Of a DNA stretch of 55,574 nucleotides, positions 1-6,807 are shown in pieces (the first letter of the stretch is position 1; the number at the start of each line of letters is the position of its first letter). The position numbers were made by a program, and so were the translations under genes. Origin of the DNA: a virus; the IMG/VR virus record IMGVR_UViG_3300002053_000020, positions 1 through 55,574 of that record; one strand, given 5' to 3'. A model generated the notes under the pieces. That model was not told the origin of the DNA and made no database searches. It saw only the letters and a list, made by a program, of their open reading frames with translations.

Positions 1-40
1 CAATTATGTTCTGAACTTCTTCACTCTGAATGGCCCATAA
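1..40 (+). other. probable 3' tail of the repeat-rich tail protein gene
   Basis: In frame 2 this stretch reads NYVLNFFTLNGP and then a stop at 38-40. That looks like a natural protein C-terminus, and it sits directly before a Shine-Dalgarno (GGAGA, 41-45) and the ATG at 52. It is probably the end of the open gene that runs off the right edge of the window, seen across the circular cut. The frame does not continue exactly from position 55574: the direct join would be off by one base. Sequence may therefore be missing or collapsed at the junction. Confidence 0.4.
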
Positions 41-51
41 GGAGATACCTA

Positions 52-495
52 ATGTTAACTGAGAACTTCAAGCTGAAAGGCGATGTCCTCATTGAAGTAT
101 TTGACCCCGTAACTGGAGAAGTCAAAGATAAGCGCGAGATCCATAACCTAGTTGTTGATACCGGATTGGCATATATTGCTAGTCGCATGGTTGGAACAGC
201 GTCAAGTGTTATGTCTCACATGGCTGTTGGCACTAACGGCACTAGCCCAGCAGCAGGTAATACAACCCTAGGCGCTGAGGTTGCGCGTCAATCATTGACA
301 TCAGGATCAGCAGCATCTAATGTTGTTACCTATGTTGCATCATTTGGCGCTGGCGTAGGCACTGGTGCTTTGCAAGAAGCTGGCATGTTCAACGCTGGTT
401 CTAGTGGCACAATGCTTTGCCGCACAACCTTTGCTGTTGTGAACAAGGGCGCGTCTGATGCTATGACCATTACTTGGACTGTAACCGCGGCTTAA
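52..495 (+). CDS. phage tail-associated structural protein (147 aa)
   Basis: This is a small conserved tail-region protein. The N-terminal 30 residues are charged. The rest is Gly/Ala/Thr/Ser-rich and beta-prone, with the pattern HMAVGTNGTSPAAGNT, then ALQEAGMFNA, then TMLCRTTF and TWTVTA at the end. From memory, this pattern recurs in short tail-fibre or baseplate-like proteins of many tailed phages. The start follows GGAGATACCTAATG with good spacing. It lies between the long repeat-rich tail gene and the Gly-rich fibre gene, so a role in tail-tip or fibre assembly is inferred. No catalytic motif is visible. Confidence 0.75.
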   Translation: MLTENFKLKGDVLIEVFDPVTGEVKDKREIHNLVVDTGLAYIASRMVGTASSVMSHMAVGTNGTSPAAGNTTLGAEVARQSLTSGSAASNVVTYVASFGAGVGTGALQEAGMFNAGSSGTMLCRTTFAVVNKGASDAMTITWTVTAA

Positions 496-509
496 TAGGA
501 GCATAACGA

Positions 510-1784
510 ATGGCAATCAAATGGACTAATAATGCTAGTACTACACTAGCAAGTTCCATCTCAGCCTCAACTACGACTATCACGGTTGCCTCCAGCGGTG
601 GTGCTTTGTTCCCCACATTGGGAGCTGGCGATTACTTCTATGCAACTCTTGTTGATTCATCAAACAATCTTGAGATTGTAAAAGTTACCGCTCGTGTTGG
701 CGACGTGATGACTGTGGTTCGCGGTCAAGAAGGAACATCTGCTCACTCTTATGTTGGTGGCGACAAGTTTGAACTGCGCCCAACTGCGGCTGGTTTTGCT
801 TCTGCTGCGGCTGGCGAGAATATTGTTGCACTGCCAATATCGCAGGGCGGAACCGGCGCGGGAAATGCTGCAGATGCTAGAGCAAATCTTGATGTGGTGC
901 AAGATCCGGGTGCCAACGGCATTATGGTTCGCACCGCAGATGGGGCGTCAACTGCTCGTTCTATTGCCGCCGGTTCTGGAATCAGCGTTTCTAACGGAAG
1001 CGGTGTTTCTGCAGACCCTACAGTTACAAATACTGGTGTTCTTGCTCTAACAGCTGGATCAGGTATAAGTATAAGCGGCGGTCAGGATAATAAGACAATT
1101 ACAAATGCAGGGGTAAAAAGCTTTAATGGCGCTACTGGTGATGTTACATTTACAGCAGACCCTCCGGTAGTTCAAGTATTCACATCAAGCGGCACTTGGA
1201 CAAAGCAATCAGGGTTAAAAGCTGTTCTGGTGGAGGTTGTTGGTGGTGGCGGTGGTGGTGGAGCAAGGTATGTTTCTGGCAAAACTACTAACGTAGGCGG
1301 GAATGGTGGTGGCGGAGGTTACTCTCGCAAGGTAATCACTGCGGCATCCCTTGGCTCCACTGAAACAGTCACAGTTGGAGCTGGCGGTACTGCGCAAACA
1401 TCAGGCACGGCTACCACCAACGGAGGCGCTGGGGGCACATCTTCGTTTGGGTCTCATGTTACTGCTACTGGTGGAGCCGGCGGTGTTGCTGGTAAATCTT
1501 CTGGGTCTGGCTCAAGTGGCGCAGGAGGTACTGGTACGTCAACATTCTCTAATACTCCGCCGGAAGGAGTTAATTTTGATGGACAAGATGGTAATTATAG
1601 TGGCGGCGGGCCTGCTGGTGAGTCTGCACGTGCGTTCGGGCTAGGCGGCACAGCACAAGCGGCAACAGTTGCAAGTCACACTGGCGGATTGTATGGTGGC
1701 GGCGGATATAGCAGTTCTAGCGCAACTGCTCAAAATGCTGGCCCGGGTGCTGCTGGAATTGTAATTGTTACAAACTTTTTCTAA
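510..1784 (+). CDS. glycine-rich tail fibre / receptor-binding protein
   Basis: A 424-residue tail fibre. Residues 1-105 resemble the N-terminal attachment part of phage fibres (MAIKWTNNAS..., DYFYATLVD..., VTVVRGQEGT-type turn). A linker follows with the fibre hallmark ISQGGTGAGNA near residue 112. From about residue 240 the protein has long glycine runs (VEVVGGGGGGG, GGNGGGGGYSR, YGGGGYSSS). These resemble the polyglycine C-terminal domains of adhesins such as T2-type gp38 and related fibre tips. The C-terminus GPGAAGIVIVTNFF is the usual hydrophobic end of that domain. It probably contacts the host surface. RBS GGAG is 8-10 nt upstream. Confidence 0.85.
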   Translation: MAIKWTNNASTTLASSISASTTTITVASSGGALFPTLGAGDYFYATLVDSSNNLEIVKVTARVGDVMTVVRGQEGTSAHSYVGGDKFELRPTAAGFASAAAGENIVALPISQGGTGAGNAADARANLDVVQDPGANGIMVRTADGASTARSIAAGSGISVSNGSGVSADPTVTNTGVLALTAGSGISISGGQDNKTITNAGVKSFNGATGDVTFTADPPVVQVFTSSGTWTKQSGLKAVLVEVVGGGGGGGARYVSGKTTNVGGNGGGGGYSRKVITAASLGSTETVTVGAGGTAQTSGTATTNGGAGGTSSFGSHVTATGGAGGVAGKSSGSGSSGAGGTGTSTFSNTPPEGVNFDGQDGNYSGGGPAGESARAFGLGGTAQAATVASHTGGLYGGGGYSSSSATAQNAGPGAAGIVIVTNFF

Positions 1785-1793
1785 GGCAAAATT

Positions 1794-2009
1794 ATGAAAG
1801 CTTTAATTTCACCATCGGAGAAGTCTAGCAACGGTCAGCGCATAGCTTATGTCGGTGAAGAGTTCCCTGTTACTGATCCTATGTTCTGGGTTGATTGTCC
1901 TGATTCAGTTGTGGCTGATTCTTGGTATTACCATGATGGCATGTTTGTTAATAAGTTTGCTGATCAAGAACAAGAAGAAGCAAAAGATCAAGAAATAGAG
2001 GTGATCTAA
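1794..2009 (+). CDS. small protein following the tail fibre (71 aa)
   Basis: The product is acidic, rich in aromatic residues in the middle (FWVDCPDSV, SWYYHDGMF) and ends in a Glu/Gln-rich helix. Genes of this size and position commonly follow fibre genes, but I cannot assign a family. Its last base overlaps the first base of the next ORF's ATG, so the two are translationally coupled. It could be a fibre-assembly factor or a minor tail component (inference from position only). Confidence 0.65.
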   Translation: MKALISPSEKSSNGQRIAYVGEEFPVTDPMFWVDCPDSVVADSWYYHDGMFVNKFADQEQEEAKDQEIEVI

Positions 2010-2521
2010 TGGAAATGAAAAGTTACCCATGCCACGGGTGGATCATCGACCGAACCAAGGTTGAAAAGGGCGAAAGCATCAATGACAAAGTAATGTCAAG
2101 CAATTACTTTACTATTGATGCAAACGGAGACGTGGCAGGTGTCGGCAAATATCTTTGGTTCATTCAATCTGGCAAGCATAAGCATGAAAACTTGGATACC
2201 GGATCTATAACAAATTGTGTCCGAGGTTGGAACACATTGGATACTCCGCATAATGCAGGAGAGTATCGGATGATTCCAATGGAAGACACTGTTGTTTGGT
2301 GTTTCAATGAAGTATCCAATGAACAAGGGCTTCCAAACTGCTCTTTTATCAATGCTCCAGTTGGCAGTCAAGTTTCCTTTGGCGCTGGCGATAAGCTATT
2401 TATAATGGACGGGCGGTTATCAACAGGCACCAAAGATATCTCCGGCCCTCGGCAAGTTGTCTTGCAAAACGCAACAGTCCTAACCGCAATAGAAGATTCG
2501 TTAATTCTTAAAGTGGCATAA
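2009..2521 (+). CDS. hypothetical tail-region protein, cupin-like tail (170 aa)
   Basis: The function is not recognised. The C-terminal half alternates beta-prone segments and turns (GEYRMIPMEDTVVWCFN, GSQVSFGAGDKLFIMDG), which is compatible with a small beta-sandwich or cupin-type fold. No metal-ligand set is convincing. It overlaps the preceding gene by one base. It lies between the fibre and two oxygenase-like genes, so it is probably a tail or fibre accessory protein or part of the same modification cassette. Confidence 0.6.
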   Translation: MEMKSYPCHGWIIDRTKVEKGESINDKVMSSNYFTIDANGDVAGVGKYLWFIQSGKHKHENLDTGSITNCVRGWNTLDTPHNAGEYRMIPMEDTVVWCFNEVSNEQGLPNCSFINAPVGSQVSFGAGDKLFIMDGRLSTGTKDISGPRQVVLQNATVLTAIEDSLILKVA

Positions 2522-2523
2522 CA

Positions 2524-3069
2524 GTGGAATGCAAAGGTTACTTCCGTAAACTAGACATCAAGTTCGATACAGATGGGTACACCCTCGACTGTGCTGGGCT
2601 TGATGTCATTCATGTATACGACAAGACTACAAAGTATGCTCAACGCGCCATGCGTCAATACAAAGACTATGGCGATGTTCCTGTTACGACTTATAGGCCG
2701 TTACAAGAAGATGAAAGCAGATTGCTCCAGTACTTGCCAAAGGATTTGCTTGACATAGAGGTTCCTGAGTTGTGGGCTATGAACATAACCCCTGTCGATG
2801 ACAAGAGTTATCTTCCGGCTCACAAGGATGGCACCAGACTATGCTCGATAAATTTTTACTTCGATACGCATGGTGAAGTAACTTCCTACTACCGCACGAA
2901 TGCTAACATACTTGAAAGGGTGGGGTCGTTCTGCGCTAACCACGGCGAAGCTTGGTTATTGAATAGTGATGAGATCCATGATGTCAAGTTAAGCAATCCG
3001 CACATCCGAAAGTCTCTTGGCTTCTCATTTAAAAACACTCCATACGAAGTTGTGTCGAGGTACTTATGA
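2524..3069 (+). CDS. 2OG-Fe(II) oxygenase-like protein 1
   Basis: A 181-residue protein with a GTG start. The C-terminal half carries the double-stranded beta-helix pattern of 2-oxoglutarate/Fe(II) dioxygenases: an HxD pair (AHKDG, about residues 99-101), a distal His in DEIHDV (about 152), and an Arg about ten residues further on (RKSLGFSF) positioned to bind 2-oxoglutarate. These enzymes hydroxylate or otherwise oxidise protein, nucleic acid or small-molecule substrates. The substrate is unknown here. It overlaps its paralogue downstream by ATGA, so the two are co-translated. No standard Shine-Dalgarno is visible before the GTG. Confidence 0.7.
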   Translation: MECKGYFRKLDIKFDTDGYTLDCAGLDVIHVYDKTTKYAQRAMRQYKDYGDVPVTTYRPLQEDESRLLQYLPKDLLDIEVPELWAMNITPVDDKSYLPAHKDGTRLCSINFYFDTHGEVTSYYRTNANILERVGSFCANHGEAWLLNSDEIHDVKLSNPHIRKSLGFSFKNTPYEVVSRYL

Positions 3070-3620
3070 AAGAGGCTTGCAAATTAGATATTAACTTGGA
3101 CATTAGTTGCTTGGATGGTATCGCACTGCCACTGTTCCGCAGAATAACTAGGCACCAGAAGTACTCTAAGCAGCAAGCCGATAAGTACGACCTGCTACCT
3201 GTTGACGTAATGTTAATGCCGGGGAGCAGGGCCAGAGATTATGTGCTTGCACAGCTTCCAAAAAGTGTGTTACAACATGAGGTGCCAGAGCTTTCTATTC
3301 TTGAGGTAGCAGCGCCCAAAGACAGGGATTCCGTATTGGCGATCCATGTTGATCTTGCAAGAGTTGCGGCAATCAACTATTACATAGACGGGGCCGACGA
3401 TGAGGTTACATCATTCTTTGATTGGGATGATGATAAAAAGATAGCAACAGAGAAAAGCAACTTCACGGCTAAGACGGGTGAGACTTGGATACTAAATGTT
3501 TCTGAGCCGCACTCAGTAAGAATGAAGGCTGGGCATACTCGTAGGGTATTGACAATGAGCTTTACCCACACCGACTATGAGACCCTGCGGAGGATCTGTG
3601 CATCTAAGATTTGTAAATGA
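3066..3620 (+). CDS. 2OG-Fe(II) oxygenase-like protein 2
   Basis: A 184-residue paralogue of the preceding gene with the same motif order: HVD (AIHVDLARVAAINYYI), a distal His in SEPHSVRM, then the Arg pair in RRVLTMSF. The shared layout ...PELS/PELW...INxYxD...GExWxLN...H... supports tandem duplication followed by divergence. It is probably an Fe(II)-dependent hydroxylase acting on a virion or cell-surface component, which is inferred from its place beside the fibre genes. It overlaps the next gene, whose probable GTG start is at 3598. Confidence 0.7.
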   Translation: MKEACKLDINLDISCLDGIALPLFRRITRHQKYSKQQADKYDLLPVDVMLMPGSRARDYVLAQLPKSVLQHEVPELSILEVAAPKDRDSVLAIHVDLARVAAINYYIDGADDEVTSFFDWDDDKKIATEKSNFTAKTGETWILNVSEPHSVRMKAGHTRRVLTMSFTHTDYETLRRICASKICK

Positions 3621-4317
3621 ACAAGAAAATGTAGCGCAACTATTCCCTATGGAGATGGCTAAAAACATCTCTTATGGGTGGATGGATAGGATGCGCCAAG
3701 ATTACGCAAGTAAAGCCAAGAGCCAAGATTACAAATTACAAAGGAACAGCCATGTAGCTAGGTGCCCCGGAATATTTGGGTTGCTTAGGCACGGCTGGGT
3801 GATGAGAACTTGGAGTGATATTGTTATTTCAACAATAGGAGATGGTGTTTCTTTTGAATGGAGAACTCCGCAATCATTATCCCCTCCGGCTATTGAGTTC
3901 GTTGAAGAAGATCATTTTGTTAGGTTTCATGAGCATTGGCCTAAGGATTCCCTGAAGCATGCGCTGAAGTACAACAGTGGTTGGAGAGTAGAAGTGCCCA
4001 AGGGGTTCTACTTATTGGAGATGCCGATCCCATATCAAGATGATTCGCGCTTCGATGTGTTGCCCGGAGTGTTTCACCGAGATTATGGATGGGCCTCTAT
4101 GAACCCGTTCTTCCGATGGAATGTTAAAGATGGGTCTGAATTGATTCCTGCTGGCACGCCTATCGCACAATACATACTGGTTCCCAAAGAGGAGCATAGT
4201 TTTTCTTGTGAGACATACGATCCTAAGGTTCATGATAAAACGCAGTGGGTTGATTGGCTAAAGAAAAACAAATTCGTGAATGACATAGGGATGCTGAAGA
4301 AAATCTTCGGAGACTAA
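3598..4317 (+). CDS. conserved hypothetical protein, DUF6065-like (239 aa)
   Basis: I chose the GTG at 3598 because GGAGG (3589-3593) lies five bases upstream. An ATG at 3577 would extend it by seven residues without a ribosome site. Features are CPGIFGLLRHGWVMRTWSD near residue 50, FEWRTPQSLSP, then DVLPGVFHRDYG and several Trp. I associate this arrangement with the DUF6065-type proteins that accompany oxygenases and fibres in other phages; that assignment is from memory and not verified. No signal peptide. It follows the two oxygenase-like genes and probably works with them. Confidence 0.65.
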   Translation: MHLRFVNEQENVAQLFPMEMAKNISYGWMDRMRQDYASKAKSQDYKLQRNSHVARCPGIFGLLRHGWVMRTWSDIVISTIGDGVSFEWRTPQSLSPPAIEFVEEDHFVRFHEHWPKDSLKHALKYNSGWRVEVPKGFYLLEMPIPYQDDSRFDVLPGVFHRDYGWASMNPFFRWNVKDGSELIPAGTPIAQYILVPKEEHSFSCETYDPKVHDKTQWVDWLKKNKFVNDIGMLKKIFGD

Positions 4318-4319
4318 CA

Positions 4320-4424
4320 ATGTCAAGCAAAACTTTACAGACCGCATCGGCAATCGCCCTTGCGGTTTTTTTATCTCTTGCAAGTTTTTATGGTGTGCTC
4401 TGGTTGTTCTTAAGCGGGAAATAG
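4320..4424 (+). CDS. small single-span membrane protein (34 aa)
   Basis: The ORF begins at an ATG seven bases after GGAG (4309-4312) and ends at TAG, immediately followed by the ATG of the holin at 4425. After a short polar N-terminus (MSSKTLQT) there is one hydrophobic helix (SAIALAVFLSLASFYGVLWLF) and a short basic tail. Position at the head of the lysis cassette suggests a holin accessory or antiholin, but this is inference. The tight packing between two genes supports it being real. Confidence 0.55.
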   Translation: MSSKTLQTASAIALAVFLSLASFYGVLWLFLSGK

Positions 4425-4709
4425 ATGAAGAAACTTTTTGGCGATGATTGGATGCGCACACAGTGGCGACCTATGATGGCGATTGTCTATATGATAATCA
4501 ACCTGTGTGACTTCATTATCTTCCCTATTTTCTGGACATGGATGCAAATGAAGGATGCTGACGGCATGATAGCCCAACAGTGGGTGCCTATGACCCTTGG
4601 TAGTGGGGGTTTCTTTCACATGGCTTTCGGAGCAATCCTTGGAGTAGCCGCTTGGACTAGAGGGCAAGAAAAGGTTGAGGAGGCCAAGAAGAATGTTAAA
4701 ACTAATTGA
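4425..4709 (+). CDS. holin, multi-TM type (94 aa)
   Basis: There are two or three hydrophobic helices (MMAIVYMIINLCDFIIFPIFW near 17-37; the GGFFHMAFGAILGVAAW segment near 60-76). The conserved flanks WRPMMA, QWVPMTLG and AWTRGQEKVEE are as in the phage three-TM holin group. It would form inner-membrane lesions that release the endolysin. It abuts the preceding micro-gene and overlaps the spanin gene by 17 bases. The neighbours (spanin pair, endolysin, second holin-like gene) make the lysis role secure. Confidence 0.82.
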   Translation: MKKLFGDDWMRTQWRPMMAIVYMIINLCDFIIFPIFWTWMQMKDADGMIAQQWVPMTLGSGGFFHMAFGAILGVAAWTRGQEKVEEAKKNVKTN

Positions 4710-5211
4710 GGGATACGCATGGGTGATCAAGATAATTCTTCTGGGTGCCCTGTTTGCCGGGGGCTGGTGGTTAGGGGATACTCTGAAGCAGGGCGAGTGG
4801 GATGCGGTTCGTGCCACCCAAGCAGAGGAGGCGGCAAAGCAGATCAAGGCGGCAAGGGATCGTGCAGATGCGGCGGAAATTGCTCTTGCCAAAAAGCTAA
4901 ACAAAGCATCGGCTCAGTACCAAAAGAAACTACAGGAGAAGAATCGTGAAAAGGATGATGCTATTGCTCGCGCTAAGTCTGACGGGCTGTGGGTCAATGC
5001 AACCTGTGACGGTGGTGGACAAGTGCCCGACTCTCCCTCCTCCTCCGGCGGACATAATGGTGAAACGAGAGCCCGACTTTCTGAAGGAACTGGAGCGGAT
5101 CTTATCGCCCTCGCCCACAGAGCAAACGAAGTAGTCGAACAGTTAACTGCCTGTCAAAAAGTTCTCAAAGACCAAGAAAGATTAGTAAATGACCAACAGC
5201 CGAAGGATTGA
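4693..5211 (+). CDS. Rz: Rz-like inner-membrane spanin (i-spanin)
   Basis: A 172-residue protein with one N-terminal membrane anchor (WVIKIILLGALFAGGWWLG) followed by a long Ala/Lys/Gln-rich periplasmic coiled coil (about residues 30-90) and a polar tail. This is the classic Rz architecture. I prefer the ATG at 4693, which has GGAGG at 4679-4683, over an upstream TTG at 4675. The o-spanin gene is embedded in another frame inside it (4946-5134). Together they would span the periplasm and fuse the inner and outer membranes after endolysin action. It overlaps the endolysin gene by 23 bases. Confidence 0.85.
   Translation: MLKLIEGYAWVIKIILLGALFAGGWWLGDTLKQGEWDAVRATQAEEAAKQIKAARDRADAAEIALAKKLNKASAQYQKKLQEKNREKDDAIARAKSDGLWVNATCDGGGQVPDSPSSSGGHNGETRARLSEGTGADLIALAHRANEVVEQLTACQKVLKDQERLVNDQQPKD
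4946..5134 (+). CDS. Rz1: Rz1-like outer-membrane lipoprotein spanin (o-spanin)
   Basis: Entirely nested in the Rz gene in a different frame. The 62-residue product has a lipoprotein signal (MKRMMLLLALSLTGC) with a lipobox LTGC. The predicted mature protein starts at Cys15 and is proline-rich (CPTLPPPPAD). This is the expected Rz1 form, a short outer-membrane lipoprotein that pairs with the Rz C-terminus. The combination of lipobox, Pro-rich body and nested position leaves little doubt. It implies a Gram-negative host. Confidence 0.85.
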   Translation: MKRMMLLLALSLTGCGSMQPVTVVDKCPTLPPPPADIMVKREPDFLKELERILSPSPTEQTK

Positions 5212-5608
5212 TGACCTGTTGCCAGCAGTGCAAGATAAGGTTCGTAAGTTCTTAGAACTATGTCATGAGAATGATATAGACATCTTGATAACTTCTACGT
5301 ACCGGGACGCAGAAAGCCAGAACGCACTATACGCACAAGGCAGAACGCAACCCGGCAAGATTGTAACTAATGCAAAAGCCGGAGAAAGTTGGCATAATCA
5401 CAGGTGCGCCGTTGATATAGTACCGATAATTAACGGCAAGCCGTGCTGGGATGTGAAGAATCCTATATGGAAAGAAGTTGGTAGGCTGGGTAAAGAGGCC
5501 GGGTTGGAGTGGGCAGGAGATTGGAAGCGGTTCAAAGAATTCCCGCACTTTCAATACACAGGTGGTAAGACACTAGCTCAACTCCGCAATGGGGAAAGGA
5601 TTGCGTAA
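5189..5608 (+). CDS. endolysin, M15-family L-alanyl-D-glutamate peptidase
   Basis: A 139-residue Zn peptidase of the VanY/Ply500/T5-endolysin type. Motifs in order are STYRDAESQ (residues 36-44), the zinc/catalytic segment SWHNHRCAVDIV near residue 70, and the distal zinc His in FPHFQY near residue 124. It would cut the peptide stem of host peptidoglycan. No signal peptide is present, so export depends on the holin. It overlaps the spanin gene upstream and its last base touches the next ATG (TAATG). Confidence 0.9.
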   Translation: MTNSRRIDDLLPAVQDKVRKFLELCHENDIDILITSTYRDAESQNALYAQGRTQPGKIVTNAKAGESWHNHRCAVDIVPIINGKPCWDVKNPIWKEVGRLGKEAGLEWAGDWKRFKEFPHFQYTGGKTLAQLRNGERIA

Positions 5609-5853
5609 TGGACATCGAGGTTCACCGCGACTTAGGTCGTCATGAGGCGGAGATCGAGGCCCTTCAGCGAGAGCTGATCGCAGTCCATGCAGAACTCCGT
5701 GAAGTAAAAGAATGTCTACAGTCGATTAGAGAAACTCTCTCTGAAGCAAAAGGCGGCTGGAAGACATTGATGTGGTTGTCAGGCGTATCGGCAACTGCTG
5801 GCGCTCTAATATTTAAACTGCTGAGCATGGCAATGACTATGTTCCCAAAATAA
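5608..5853 (+). CDS. coiled-coil plus C-terminal TM protein, holin-like (81 aa)
   Basis: Residues 1-50 are a charged heptad-rich coiled coil (EAEIEALQRELIAVHAEL...). Then comes a hydrophobic stretch (TLMWLSGVSATAGALIFKLL) and a short tail. The layout resembles haemolysin XhlA-type or class III-like holin accessory proteins that sit next to endolysins. It is translationally coupled to the endolysin by TAATG. It is probably a second membrane component of the lysis cassette, although a holin function is inferred from position and topology. Confidence 0.65.
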   Translation: MDIEVHRDLGRHEAEIEALQRELIAVHAELREVKECLQSIRETLSEAKGGWKTLMWLSGVSATAGALIFKLLSMAMTMFPK

Positions 5854-5862
5854 GGGTGCTGT

Positions 5863-6798
5863 ATGAAGGTATCTGAACAAGAGTTTATTGATAGCTGGAA
5901 TAGAAACGGATCTGCCGCAAAGGTTGCTGAAGAGACGGGGCTAGGACTACGCGCTGTGTATCGCAGACGTAAGAGAATAGAGGCGAAGCATGACACAATT
6001 CTTAAATCCGATCACCCGAGTTCCCCTACGTTCACGTTTAGAGAGCATTCGCCACGCGTTGATTGTGAATTATGGAACGGCACAATACTTGTTGCATCAG
6101 ACGCCCATTACTGGCCCGGCGTTGTCAGTCCTGCACATGAGGCTTTTGTATCATTAACAGAAGAACTACGACCACAGATGATCGTCATGAATGGCGACCT
6201 GTTCGATGGTTCATCAATAAGCAGATTCCCCAAGACTGGATGGGGCTCGACACCAAACGTGAAGCAAGAGCTTGATGCCGTTCAAGAGCGTCTGGCAGAA
6301 ATCAAAGAGGCATCTCCTAGAGGGTGCGCTCTGCGGTGGACGCTTGGCAATCACGACATGCGTTTCGAATCTAGGCTTGCACAGAATGTCCCAGAGTTCG
6401 AGGGAGTTGGCGGGTTCACACTCAAGGATCACTTCCCTGATTGGAACATGTCGATGAGTCTGCTTGTCAATGAAGAAATAATGATCAAGCATCGTTTCCG
6501 TAACGGAGTCCATGCAACATGGAACAACACTCTGTACGGCGGCTTGACAATGGTTACTGGTCATCTACACAGGCTACAAGCCACATTGCTAACTGATTAC
6601 CGCGGTACTCGGTGGGGCGTGGACACTGGCACCCTAGCTGAAATAGATGGCGATCACATGCACTACGGCGAAGACAACCCAACGAATCACTGTTCTGGGT
6701 TTGCTGTGCTGACAATCATAGACGGACAATTAACATATCCAGAGTTCTGCTCTGTCCACGACGGTAAAGCGTACTTCCGTGGGGAGCGAATTGTGTAA
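5863..6798 (+). CDS. calcineurin-like metallophosphoesterase with N-terminal HTH
   Basis: A 311-residue protein. Residues 1-45 form a helix-turn-helix-like segment (AAKVAEETGLGLRAVYRRRKR). The phosphoesterase core shows all metal motifs: DxH (D80-H82, ASDAHYW), GDxxD (111-115, NGDLFDG), GNHD (162-165) and GHLH (233-236). The family hydrolyses phosphodiesters or phosphomonoesters with two metal ions. In phages these enzymes appear near structural genes and their substrate is usually unknown. It lies between the lysis cassette and virion genes. A role in DNA processing or nucleotide metabolism is possible. Confidence 0.85.
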   Translation: MKVSEQEFIDSWNRNGSAAKVAEETGLGLRAVYRRRKRIEAKHDTILKSDHPSSPTFTFREHSPRVDCELWNGTILVASDAHYWPGVVSPAHEAFVSLTEELRPQMIVMNGDLFDGSSISRFPKTGWGSTPNVKQELDAVQERLAEIKEASPRGCALRWTLGNHDMRFESRLAQNVPEFEGVGGFTLKDHFPDWNMSMSLLVNEEIMIKHRFRNGVHATWNNTLYGGLTMVTGHLHRLQATLLTDYRGTRWGVDTGTLAEIDGDHMHYGEDNPTNHCSGFAVLTIIDGQLTYPEFCSVHDGKAYFRGERIV

Positions 6799-6807
6799 GG
6801 GGGAAAA

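Noticed and set aside
751-1644. Leu-rich + strand frames inside the fibre gene
   Set aside because: Out-of-frame readings of Gly/Ala/Thr codons; no ribosome sites.
4410-4904. 164-codon - strand frame opposite holin and spanin
   Set aside because: No ribosome site and antisense to well-supported lysis genes.
4719-4949. Cys-rich 76-codon frame within the spanin gene
   Set aside because: Overlaps Rz in a third frame; composition (Gly/Cys) reflects the Rz codons, and Rz1 already occupies the nested position.
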